DNA of 38,622 bases, from the NCBI GenBank assembly GCA_022822185.1, contig JAJECE010000111.1, forward strand, positions 1 to 38,622. The letters are read 5' to 3'. Every line of letters starts with the position of its first letter. The first letter of the stretch is position 1. Source of the DNA: Rhodothermales bacterium. GTDB taxonomy: Bacteria; Bacteroidota; Rhodothermia; Rhodothermales; Bin80. Made by a program: the position numbers and the translations under genes. Of this stretch, positions 7,075-15,411 are shown piece by piece. The notes beneath the pieces were generated by a model. That model had not been told where the DNA came from. It searched no databases and worked only from the letters and a program-made list of their open reading frames with translations.

Positions 7075-9462
7075 ATGGCAAACCAAGACATTACCCCTGA
7101 ACAGGCAAACAAGCAGCGCCTCATTAAACTGCTTGAATCCGTTGATCGTCCGGGAAATTACTGCGTAGGGGGAAGCCTGCCGGTCTTCATGCCGCAAATC
7201 ATCCTTGAGAATGTGGGCACCCTCTCATTTCCCGTACCCCAGGTACAGATTGACACACTGGTTGAGATGGCGGAGCAAGCCCCCTACGGCAAAGGAACCA
7301 AGACGCTCACCGATACGTCCGTACGTGACTGCTGGCAGATTGATGCCAGTCAGATTCGTGTAACCGGCAAAGCCTGGGCAGATTCGTTCAAGGAAATCAC
7401 GAACCTCGTGAGCGAAGGTTTGGGGCTTAACCAAGGACAGTTCGGTGCCAAACTATACAAGCTTCTTGTCTATAAGGAGGGCGGATTCTTTGCCGCCCAC
7501 CGGGATACGGAGAAAGTTCCAGGGATGGTTGCAACCCTGTCCCTATCGTTGCCAACTCCTGGAGAAGGCGGGGAACTCTCTATTCGCCACGGAGATCAGG
7601 AAACCGTCTTCAACATGAATGCAGAGGAACCATCCGAGCTTTCGTATGCTGCATTTTATGCGGATTGCCTCCATGAGGCCCGACCGGTGACGAAAGGCCA
7701 TCGCATCTCTCTCATCTACAACCTGTTTGTTCAATCCGGCGAACAGTGGAGTAGTGCACCCGATTATAGTGAATTGGTAGGGAAGGTCAAGGAATGTCTG
7801 GCAGACTGGGTGGACAGTGGTACAACCGAGAAAATCGTTTGGGTACTTGATCACTCCTACAGCGAAGATGGACTCTCGTTTGGCACCTTGAAGGGTACTG
7901 ACGCGGCGGTGGCACAAGTTCTGGCAGAGGCCGCCGGTCAGGTAGACTGTGATATGCACGCTGCTATACTGCACATTCAAGAGACGGGCGATCCAGAAAT
8001 AGATTATGATGGCAGTTACTGGGGAGATACCACCGTTGGCTCGACCATTGAAGAACTGCATGACCGTACAGAGCATCTGGAAAACTGGGTCGCACATGAT
8101 GACAGCCGCCCACCCTTCGGCAATATTTCCGTCCGTGAGGGAGAACTTATTCCGATAGACTCAACGGATGACCTGGACCCTGACGAGGAACGGATAGAAG
8201 GATACATGGGCAACGCCGGCCCGACACTGGAACTCATCTACCGGCTAGGGTCGCTTGTCGTGTGGCCCAAGTCAAACACCCTGAATATTGTGGCGCGTGG
8301 GGGCCTCCGGCACGCCGTGTCCTGGGTGGCGACCCAATGCGATAAGGCGAGCGGCACCGAAATGCAGCGCATGCTGTCTAAACTGACAGACATGTGGCCG
8401 GAAAGCCGCAGTTTCTATAACGACCATAACCGGCCCGTAATGCTGCAGATTCTAGGCACAAACGGCAATGCTGACCTGGCGGCAGATTTTCTCAATCAAA
8501 CCGTGCTGATCCACTACGATGGCAGTGAAAATGAGCAACTCGCCAAGCTCATGCCCGTGGTCGGCCCTGAGTCCGCCGAAGAGTTTTTGCCAAAATTGAT
8601 AGAACAGTATCTGATCAAGTATCCGAAAGAGGTGCTATCTCTACTCGCACGGATCACAGAGACTTTGGGGCAGGCGGAACCGGTCTGGCACAAAATGATG
8701 CAGGGGCCGGCAAAACTTGCCCTCTCATCAGTTCGCCCGTTACTGGAAAATGTTACAGAAATCGTCACCAGAGTGCACTACGATGATGTTCGGAGGAACA
8801 ATGAGTGCGGCATTTCGAAAGCCTATAATGATAACCCGCTTGATTCTACTATAATCCGCAGCATTTTCTCGCTCACCTGGCACCTGAATCTGACACAGGA
8901 ATCTGTTGAAACGGCAGCGACAATTGCAAACTTCCCGAAGGCAGCCACACCAGATCGCATGGTACCCGAGGCGCTGGCAGATCTTTCCAAGATTGAACGA
9001 GTTCGCAGTACCGAGGCCTACAGGTTACTCTGGAGGCAATCTGTTGATTTCCTGCTCCAGCGCAGCAGTGCTCCCCCTGAAGCCCCGGTCAACTGGATCA
9101 TTGATGCTGACATTCCCTGCACCTGCGAACTCTGTACTGATCTGCAGGAATTTTGTCTGAACCCTGATCGCCGCACCAAAAGCTTCAAGGTCGCCAAGGC
9201 ATCCCGTCGGATTATCCACAAGACGATTCAAGTGCTTGGCCTGAACATGGATCATGTCACCGAGCGTAAGGGAAGCCCCTACACCCTGCACTGCACCAAG
9301 AACCGAGACGGTCACAAACACAGGCTTATTGAGTACTCCGAAGATGTAAAGCATATTGAACGTCTGTTGACACTGACTCCTGAGAATGCAACAGGAAACG
9401 CAGAGGTACGACGGATAAAGCGCCTTGAAGCCGCCAAGAGGACGTTTCAGAACAGCCGGTAA
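7075..9462 (+). CDS. 2-oxoglutarate/Fe(II) oxygenase-like protein with long C-terminal Cys-cluster region, copy 1
   Basis: A 795-residue protein. I start it at 7075, where MANQ aligns with the start of the paralogue at 9660; the earlier in-frame ATG at 7000 has no counterpart. Residues about 100-225 form a prolyl-4-hydroxylase-like double-stranded beta-helix: KLYKLLVY...GGFFAAHRD gives metal ligands His142 and Asp144, GELSIRH follows, then HEARPVTKGHRISLIYNL with His200 as the third ligand and Arg210 for 2-oxoglutarate. All expected active-site residues are present, so activity is likely. The middle (about 230-660) is probably helical and unrecognised. Near the end is a C-T-C-x-x-C cluster (Cys682, 684, 687; also Cys694), then an Arg/Lys-rich segment and TERKGSPYTLHCTK. 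From memory, large fungal oxygenase-like proteins have a similar tail; unverified. The substrate is unknown. No signal peptide, so cytoplasmic. It stands beside immune-type genes, but a defence role is only inference. Confidence 0.8.
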   Translation: MANQDITPEQANKQRLIKLLESVDRPGNYCVGGSLPVFMPQIILENVGTLSFPVPQVQIDTLVEMAEQAPYGKGTKTLTDTSVRDCWQIDASQIRVTGKAWADSFKEITNLVSEGLGLNQGQFGAKLYKLLVYKEGGFFAAHRDTEKVPGMVATLSLSLPTPGEGGELSIRHGDQETVFNMNAEEPSELSYAAFYADCLHEARPVTKGHRISLIYNLFVQSGEQWSSAPDYSELVGKVKECLADWVDSGTTEKIVWVLDHSYSEDGLSFGTLKGTDAAVAQVLAEAAGQVDCDMHAAILHIQETGDPEIDYDGSYWGDTTVGSTIEELHDRTEHLENWVAHDDSRPPFGNISVREGELIPIDSTDDLDPDEERIEGYMGNAGPTLELIYRLGSLVVWPKSNTLNIVARGGLRHAVSWVATQCDKASGTEMQRMLSKLTDMWPESRSFYNDHNRPVMLQILGTNGNADLAADFLNQTVLIHYDGSENEQLAKLMPVVGPESAEEFLPKLIEQYLIKYPKEVLSLLARITETLGQAEPVWHKMMQGPAKLALSSVRPLLENVTEIVTRVHYDDVRRNNECGISKAYNDNPLDSTIIRSIFSLTWHLNLTQESVETAATIANFPKAATPDRMVPEALADLSKIERVRSTEAYRLLWRQSVDFLLQRSSAPPEAPVNWIIDADIPCTCELCTDLQEFCLNPDRRTKSFKVAKASRRIIHKTIQVLGLNMDHVTERKGSPYTLHCTKNRDGHKHRLIEYSEDVKHIERLLTLTPENATGNAEVRRIKRLEAAKRTFQNSR

Positions 9463-9570
9463 AACATGGATCCCCCCGTCTCCAAATCGTATCCTGACAA
9501 TTGAGCCGTGTCCAGAAACAATCTCACGCCAAAAAGCAACTGGAGAATCATAGCTTTCACAATGAGAAAG

Positions 9571-9603
9571 TCCACCTGTCCTGAGGCGGATACAGCAGGT
9601 GGA
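9571..9603 (+). repeat. 8-bp inverted repeat between the two oxygenase genes
   Basis: TCCACCTG at 9571-9578 and CAGGTGGA at 9596-9603 are perfect reverse complements with a 17-base loop. It lies 57 bases before the second gene's ATG and about 110 bases after the first gene's stop. No T-run follows, so a regulatory hairpin or operator is as likely as a terminator. Confidence 0.45.
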
Positions 9604-9659
9604 GAACCTGAGATGCAGGATTGTATTTACCGTTTTATTCGGTTCCAGACATAACCATT

Positions 9660-12050
9660 ATGGCAAGCCAAAAGACTCATTCTGAACAGATAAACAAACA
9701 CCGCCTCATTGAACTGCTCAGGTCTATTGACCGTCCGGGAGATTACTGTGCAGGAGGGACGCTGCAGGTGCCGATGCCGCAGATCAGTCTCAAAAATGTG
9801 GAACCCCTCTCATTTCCTGTGCCAAAGACGCAAATCGACGCACTGATTGAGATTGCGGAACGCGCCCCCTATGGTAAAGGGACCAAAACACTCACCGATA
9901 CATCCGTGCGTGACTGCTGGCAGATTGACGCGCGAAAAATCCGAATAACCGGCAAAGCATGGGCGAATTCTTTCAAGAAGATCATGAACCTCGTGAGTGA
10001 TGGCTTAGGGCTTCAACAGGCACAACTTGATGCAAAACTATACAAACTCCTCGTCTACACGGAGGGGGGATTCTTCGCAGCCCACCGGGATACAGAGAAA
10101 GTGCGGGGAATGGTGGCAACCCTCTCTCTGTCGCTGCCAACTTCCGGAGAAGGCGGGGAACTCTCCATTCGCCACGCAGGGAAAGAAACCGTCTTCAACA
10201 TGAATGCCCAGGAGCCATCCGAGTTATCGTATGCTGCATTTTATGCGGACTGCCTTCACGAAGTCCAGCCGGTGACAAAAGGCCACCGCATCTCACTTGT
10301 ATACAATCTGTTCATACGATCCGGCAAAAAATGGACCGGGGCACCTGACTATACAGACTTAACCGATAAGGTGAGGGAATGTCTGGTAGATTGGATCGAC
10401 AGCGGTGAGACCGAAAAAATCGTCTGGATGCTTGATCACTCATACAGCGAAGGAGGCCTCTCGTTTAATACGTTAAAAGGCACCGACGCAGCGGTTGCAC
10501 AGGTTCTGGGAGAGGCGGCCGACCATACAGGCTGTGATATGCACGCCGCCGTGCTATACATTCAGGAAACGGGCGAACCTGATCTAGATTATGATCCCGA
10601 CGATTGGGGAAAAGTCATAATTACTTCAACCTTTGCGCACTTCATTGAACGTGATGAATATCTGGAAAACTGGATCGCCCGTGATGGAAGCCGTCCGCCT
10701 TTCGGAGAACTTTCAATCCAGGAGGAAGAACTGCTTCCTACTGCTTCAATTGACGGATTAGAACCTGACGAGGAACTGCTGGAAGAATACATGGGCAACT
10801 ACGGTCCAACCCTAGACCTCATCTACCGCGTCGCCGCCCTTGTTGTATGGCCCAGAACGAAAACCATCAAAATTGTGTCAAGTGCTGAATTCGGAAATGC
10901 AGTGTCCTGGGTAGCAACACAGTCGAACCAGATCAGTGATGCCGCAATGCGATGCCTGCTAGTTCAGTTGGCAGAACTGTGGCCAGAAGATCAAGACAGA
11001 CATAACAATGATCATCGATCAACTGTGCTTGGACTCTTGAGTACCGCCGGTAATGTGGGCATGGCCACGGACTTTCTTGATCGGGTGATACAAGTCCGCT
11101 ACAACGGCAGCGAGAACGAGCACCTCGCCGACCTCATGCCCCTGATCGGTCCTGATACCGCTAAGGAATTCTTGCTGCACTTGATCGAACAGCACATGCT
11201 GACACATCCCACAGGGATTCTGTCCTTACTTGCAATGATTACAGAAAAACTGGCGCAGCATGAACTGGTATGGTACAATATGATGCGAGAAACCGTGCAA
11301 TCCATTATGTCGCAGCTTCCCACAGTGCTGAAGAAGATTACCGAAACCGTCAGCAGAATGCCCCAAAACGATGGCCATGGGAAGAATGAGTGTATTACCT
11401 GGGGGCCTGATTGCGAAAATCCCCTTGATTCTACGGCAATCCATAATCTTTTTGCACTCACCTGGCATCTGGATCTCCCACAGGAGTTTCTGGAAGCGGC
11501 AACGACGATTGCCGACTTCCCAAAGGCCGCTACACCAGACCGTATACTCCCCGAAGCTCTGGCAGACCTGTACAAGATTGAACAAATCCGCAGTACCGAG
11601 ACCTACAAGCTACTCTGGAGGCAGTCCGTTGACTTCCTGCTCCAGCGTAGCAGTAGTGCTCCCGCCGAAAAACCCAGTGACTGGATCATTGCTGTTGATG
11701 TTCCCTGCACTTGCGAACCCTGCACGGAACTGCAGGCATTTTGCCTGAACCCCAGTAGACGTACAAAAACCTTCAGGATTGAGGATGCCGCGCGTCAGCG
11801 TATCCAGGAAGCGATTGACGGGCTTGGTCTGGACATCAGCTACGTAACTGTGCGCAAGGGCCACCCCCACGCACTGAGATGCACGAAGACACTGAAGGGA
11901 CACAAGCGCAGACTAGTCCAATACTCCGAGGATATCAATTATATTGAGCGCCTGCTGACACTGGTGCCAAAGGACGAGGCAAAAAATGCGGAGGCAGATC
12001 GGATAAAGCGCCTTGAGGCAGCCAAGGCGGCGTTTCCAGACAACCGGTAG
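9660..12050 (+). CDS. 2-oxoglutarate/Fe(II) oxygenase-like protein with long C-terminal Cys-cluster region, copy 2
   Basis: A 796-residue tandem paralogue of the preceding gene, nearly gap-free against it; 39 of the first 60 residues are identical. I start it at 9660 (MASQ) by alignment with copy 1, instead of the in-frame ATG at 9621. The catalytic set is kept at the same positions: His142-Arg-Asp144, His200 in HEVQPVTKGHR, Arg210. The C-terminal cluster is Cys683, 685 and 688, followed by VRKGHPHALRCTK. Identity stays high along the whole length, including the unrecognised middle, so both domains are probably under selection in both copies. The divergence shows an old duplication, not an assembly artefact. 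Two intact catalytic copies suggest different substrates or a heteromeric enzyme. It ends with TAG, which shows that TAG is a normal stop in this genome. Confidence 0.8.
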   Translation: MASQKTHSEQINKHRLIELLRSIDRPGDYCAGGTLQVPMPQISLKNVEPLSFPVPKTQIDALIEIAERAPYGKGTKTLTDTSVRDCWQIDARKIRITGKAWANSFKKIMNLVSDGLGLQQAQLDAKLYKLLVYTEGGFFAAHRDTEKVRGMVATLSLSLPTSGEGGELSIRHAGKETVFNMNAQEPSELSYAAFYADCLHEVQPVTKGHRISLVYNLFIRSGKKWTGAPDYTDLTDKVRECLVDWIDSGETEKIVWMLDHSYSEGGLSFNTLKGTDAAVAQVLGEAADHTGCDMHAAVLYIQETGEPDLDYDPDDWGKVIITSTFAHFIERDEYLENWIARDGSRPPFGELSIQEEELLPTASIDGLEPDEELLEEYMGNYGPTLDLIYRVAALVVWPRTKTIKIVSSAEFGNAVSWVATQSNQISDAAMRCLLVQLAELWPEDQDRHNNDHRSTVLGLLSTAGNVGMATDFLDRVIQVRYNGSENEHLADLMPLIGPDTAKEFLLHLIEQHMLTHPTGILSLLAMITEKLAQHELVWYNMMRETVQSIMSQLPTVLKKITETVSRMPQNDGHGKNECITWGPDCENPLDSTAIHNLFALTWHLDLPQEFLEAATTIADFPKAATPDRILPEALADLYKIEQIRSTETYKLLWRQSVDFLLQRSSSAPAEKPSDWIIAVDVPCTCEPCTELQAFCLNPSRRTKTFRIEDAARQRIQEAIDGLGLDISYVTVRKGHPHALRCTKTLKGHKRRLVQYSEDINYIERLLTLVPKDEAKNAEADRIKRLEAAKAAFPDNR

Positions 12051-12234
12051 CCGGACGGATTCACCTGACTCCACTCCAAAGCGCATTCCGACGATTGAGC
12101 GATTCGTTACAGATTCAATATGGGCGATTGTATCTTCGAATAAACTTGGCGATAAACCACCCCTTCTGTCTGGCCTCAAGTTGATTGTTGTCAAACATTA
12201 ATCCATCCACTTTCAACAGATGTACATCCATTGA

Positions 12235-12255
12235 GGGGATGCACCGTAAATCCCC
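12235..12255. repeat. 6-bp hairpin between convergent genes
   Basis: GGGGAT at 12235-12240 and ATCCCC at 12250-12255 can pair across a 9-base loop. The spacer 12051-12281 separates convergent genes, so a bidirectional terminator is plausible, but no T-run is seen on either side. Nothing else is recognised in this spacer. Confidence 0.3.
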
Positions 12256-12281
12256 GCCATTCCAGTATGAACACACCCAAA

Positions 12282-12893
12282 TCAATCCGAGGAATTTCTG
12301 AGCCGCATGGGCCGAGACAAGTCATATAAACATTGACCACGATACTTGAATGTCACATCAACGAGGTAACGCAATCTATCGGAGAAATCGGCAATTCTCC
12401 CCCAAGGAACTACGGATATTCTGACTTGAGAATTTAATAGATTATCAATGATCCGTGCAGGCATATAAGGATATCGAAGTTCGTATTCCTCTCGGCTTGC
12501 AACCGCAGTCCAGTGGTCAGAAGCAACATCTGGATACACCAACTCCTTTTCCCTCGGCCTCGGTGCAATTCCTAAATCCGAAGTCCCTGGAAGATTGATC
12601 ACTAAGATACCCGATTTCTTGTTGACCGCTCCATCGTACATGCTTGAGTAAATCTCCCAGTCAACATGTTTTCTGCCCTTGGTTCCCTGTCCGACAAGCA
12701 CAACTGTTACAGTGGAATCCCGCAGTTAACCGTCTCTAATGATCTTTCGTATCTGGTCACTCGGAAGAGAATCATTAATGTCACTAGTATCTACGGATTT
12801 GTCGATAAATATCTTATGGTGATCCGCCATCTTTACAAGGTGGTCCCTGTAGCACTGATCCTGATGGTGATAACTGACAAACACCTTATGCAT
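12282..12893 (-). pseudogene. ThsB-like TIR (DUF1863-type) gene interrupted by one in-frame TAA
   Basis: Read from ATG at 12893, this frame encodes 203 positions with a single TAA at codon 56 (12726-12728) and no frameshift. Before the stop: VFVSYHHQDQCYRDHL and a D-K-S-V-D segment. After it: LRDSTVTVVLVG, then T-K-G-R-K-H-V-D-W-E-I-Y-S-S-M, and G-I-L-V-I-N-L-P. These are the consecutive motifs of the TIR-like family that includes Thoeris ThsB; the Glu of DWEI is the likely NADase residue. From memory, relatives have Tyr before L-R-D-S/T, so a single TAT/TAC to TAA change would explain the break. Downstream codons remain clean, so the event is recent, or a sequencing error, or a GTG start at 12701 allows a truncated product lacking the first TIR strand. 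A strong GAAGGA ribosome site lies 7-8 bases before the ATG and the SLOG gene ends 15 bases upstream. Third gene of the TIR/SLOG operon. Confidence 0.85.
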
Positions 12894-12908
12894 GGGGAAA
12901 TCCTTCGT

Positions 12909-13742
12909 TTAATTGACTTGGGATGAGTTCCGTTGGCGTAATCTGTACATTCCCCGAAGAATCAAGACCATAATCTGAGTCATAAAAGGGGTGCTGGCCA
13001 ATAGTTTGTTCTCCTCAGCCGTCAAGCCATTATTCAAATCTTCTCCAGTCCACTGCTTGAACTCACAACGACCGGACCAACCGCCGTTGCGTGACAGATC
13101 GTCCCATGGTTTGTCTATACCAAGCGTCTCTGCTATATCACGGGTACATCCGCCAAACCCGCCGATCAAGAATAATGGTTGTCCTGTACGAAGGGATATC
13201 ATTGCTTCTTCGGCCACACCCGGCATACGCCCCTTAAAGTTTTCTACCTGACCGCCAAGAAGCACTCGTGCGTCAGTCAATGAACTCTGGAGTTCGCGCA
13301 TTGCGGTCAGTCCAGAGATCCACTCGTCCTGGGTTGGAGCATGTGTTGATAGATTGCGCCGAGTCTCTAAGGTCAGAGGAGTCCCATCACAATCAAGGAG
13401 CACCACCTCACCTGTGCCTTGGAGATCATCAATGAGTGCATCAATCTGATCTACAGGGGTTCCGATATGAACAGGCCATGCTAAATGATTAGTGATTCTC
13501 ACTGGATTCTTTTTTAAGTCAGCAGAGGATGTATACCTCAAAACTAGGCTAAAGAGAAGTTTTGAGAATCCCCAGGTACGTAGATCCCCGCCATAGGCAA
13601 GGTTGATATCAATCGCAAGAAGTTGAATTGCTAACTCAGCTGTAGCCTCCTTGAGATGTCCTTCACCCAAACCTAAAAACCGCATATCAGGACTATCTGA
13701 CGTTGAAACTGCAACCGTTATGGGAGATTTAACCGAATTCAT
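12909..13742 (-). CDS. Stand-alone SLOG-domain protein of a TIR operon
   Basis: A 277-residue cytoplasmic protein consisting essentially of a SLOG (Rossmann-like nucleotide-ligand sensor) domain. Visible signatures: VAVSTSDSPDMRFLGLG at the first strand and loop; L-A-Y-G-G-D-L-R-T-W-G-F at 49-59; the L-G-G...G-R-M-P-G-V-x-E-E-A stretch at 162-180; and F-L-I-G-G-F-G-G at 191-198. SLOG domains are known as sensors of nucleotide-derived signals; in Thoeris ThsA the SLOG domain binds the TIR-made cyclic ADP-ribose isomer. Its start overlaps the stop of the upstream TIR gene by four bases (ATGA), so the two are translationally coupled. I infer that it senses a product of one of the flanking TIR proteins, or processes it. 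No fused SIR2, transmembrane or nuclease domain is present, so the effector must be another protein. Confidence 0.75.
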   Translation of the reverse strand: MNSVKSPITVAVSTSDSPDMRFLGLGEGHLKEATAELAIQLLAIDINLAYGGDLRTWGFSKLLFSLVLRYTSSADLKKNPVRITNHLAWPVHIGTPVDQIDALIDDLQGTGEVVLLDCDGTPLTLETRRNLSTHAPTQDEWISGLTAMRELQSSLTDARVLLGGQVENFKGRMPGVAEEAMISLRTGQPLFLIGGFGGCTRDIAETLGIDKPWDDLSRNGGWSGRCEFKQWTGEDLNNGLTAEENKLLASTPFMTQIMVLILRGMYRLRQRNSSQVN

Positions 13743-14932
13743 ATCATATCCTCAGCTAACCATTGAGAGATCGTTCGAACTTGAAGACCATCCCAGGTCT
13801 CATTAAACAGATTCATCTCCTCCTTACCGAGGGGAGGATCAGGGTAGATTACATTCCCCTGCATTTTATGTTCCCCCGCAGTAGCCACTACGGAAAGAAG
13901 TTCCGGTGGACGAGACATGAAAAATGTATCTGCTGGATGCTCCGGCAATACGGCAATACGGCAGCGCCAGAGAAAATCTAGAAGCACCTCATCTATCAGC
14001 CGGCTGGCAATTTGAGGAAAAAGACTTTTCGCAGCAGGATCCATACGAATGACCGGAACATTACCGAGATATGGGAAAGATCGTTCATCCCCTGAACGAA
14101 GACAATCCACAACAATCATGGGAACCCCCATCCGTTTTGCCTCAATAACCTCCGTGCGGCACCATTGACTGGAGGAATAATTATCCGTGTGAATTGCAAG
14201 AAAGATGGATTTCCCGATATGATGGTAAATGACATCAAGAAATTTTGTACCTGCAGGAATGTCATAGATGTCAAGAAAACTGGATAAGGCACTGTTATCT
14301 TGGAGCCAACTTCGCATTGCCTTCGCGATTTCCTCTCCATCTTGGTCACGCTTCGTATGGCTAAGAAAAATATGTATTTTTTCAAGATGTTGCTCAAGCC
14401 CAGTTTCTTCCTGTCCTGGATGGTTGAGCATGTACAGGTACAGTCGTAACATCCGGGCAAATTCATATCCAAGTTCACTAATAAATCGCTGCTCACGTAC
14501 CTCTCCCGCCGAATCCCACTTGTCCCAGCGGAGAAACTGTTGCTCCAACTTTAAATCGTCCAGAATGCCCGGCTCCATGGCAACCGGGAGCAGACTGGTG
14601 CCGAGACCTTGTACGGATACTTTTGTACTTAAGTCATGGATGTATTCAACCCATTTAGTATCCTGCACGAGACTACCATCAATCATTGCTACAATAATAA
14701 TGGGACATTCGGCTTGCCAATTCACATGCAGAGGAACGGGAGAGCCAAGATTGTCCGCTCTCTGGAAAGTTACCTCAATACCGGCTTGACCGGTAAGGTC
14801 GAGAAAGCCACCCATGTCGAAATGATCTTGAATCTGCTGTGCTATACGAGTTCCCTCATCAAAGTCGGGATGCCACACAACATAGACCAGTAACGAGGGA
14901 GATAGTATATATTCCATCAGTAATTTGGACAT
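13739..14932 (-). CDS. Double TIR-type protein, first gene of the TIR/SLOG operon
   Basis: A 397-residue soluble protein. Residues 186-296 form a clear TIR domain: IHIFLSHTKRD on the first strand, F-L-D-I-Y-D-I-P-A-G-T at the BB-loop region, FLAIHTDNYSSSQWCRTEV with Glu261 in the W-C-R-T-E context of catalytic TIR NADases, then PMIVVD. Residues about 13-135 look like a second, divergent TIR-like fold (LLVYVVWHPDFDEG, later PIIIVAMIDGS), without an obvious catalytic Glu. About 100 residues after the second TIR match nothing I know. It is the promoter-proximal gene and overlaps the SLOG gene by four bases. It could be the NAD+-consuming effector or a signal-producing enzyme; the other TIR gene in the operon is nonsense-mutated, so this may be the only active TIR here. 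Confidence 0.8.
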   Translation of the reverse strand: MSKLLMEYILSPSLLVYVVWHPDFDEGTRIAQQIQDHFDMGGFLDLTGQAGIEVTFQRADNLGSPVPLHVNWQAECPIIIVAMIDGSLVQDTKWVEYIHDLSTKVSVQGLGTSLLPVAMEPGILDDLKLEQQFLRWDKWDSAGEVREQRFISELGYEFARMLRLYLYMLNHPGQEETGLEQHLEKIHIFLSHTKRDQDGEEIAKAMRSWLQDNSALSSFLDIYDIPAGTKFLDVIYHHIGKSIFLAIHTDNYSSSQWCRTEVIEAKRMGVPMIVVDCLRSGDERSFPYLGNVPVIRMDPAAKSLFPQIASRLIDEVLLDFLWRCRIAVLPEHPADTFFMSRPPELLSVVATAGEHKMQGNVIYPDPPLGKEEMNLFNETWDGLQVRTISQWLAEDMI

Positions 14933-15411
14933 GCGCTCAACTCAATTACTCTTTGCTATTCTAACCGATCACCTTGCAAGTCTGCAGTTCTTTAAATGTG
15001 TTGTTGTCGGCCCCTTCGTAACTCGAATGGAAGGGTTTTGATCCACCGGGATGTCCAAATTTTCGATTTGGTTTGCGTGGATTTTCTTTTGATTTCAAGG
15101 CGTTGTACGATCTATGCAGGCAGCTCAATGATCACATCCAACGGTGTCGAATTTGGCGTTACTTCGTGCCACAATCTGACAGAGATTTGACACCCGATAG
15201 AAATAGTTGAACTTTTAACGATTCAACAACTCGCTCCCCTGCCCCGCTGCGCATGCTTTACTCCTGAAATGAATCTCTCAGGGCCCCACAGTGAAATACA
15301 TAAACTGCGGTGGACTACAAGGAAGCCTTCCTTGCGGATATACCTGGAGCAGAGCACAACCCTGCGCCTTTCCTCACAAAACACATCCCTGCGATTTCGG
15401 CCGGAATCGAA
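14933..15411. other. Spacer upstream of the TIR operon with two small hairpins
   Basis: No convincing gene in 479 bases; a 64-codon frame on the plus strand has no motif or ribosome site. It must hold the promoter of the minus-strand TIR operon and the 3' end of the oxidoreductase transcript. Two perfect hairpins are visible: CCAAAT/ATTTGG at 15055-15071 (5-base loop) and CAAGGAA/TTCCTTG at 15318-15334 (3-base loop). Neither has a good T-run on the minus strand. Confidence 0.4.

Noticed and set aside
7075-12050. Calling the 2OG proteins AlkB-type DNA demethylases
   Set aside because: The G-H-R-I-S-L-I-Y-N region is prolyl-hydroxylase-like and the AlkB-specific Arg pattern is not seen; the neighbouring AlkD-like gene alone is not evidence.
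12282-14932. Ordinary type I Thoeris locus
   Set aside because: No SIR2-SLOG (ThsA) fusion is present; SLOG stands alone and the extra protein is a double TIR.
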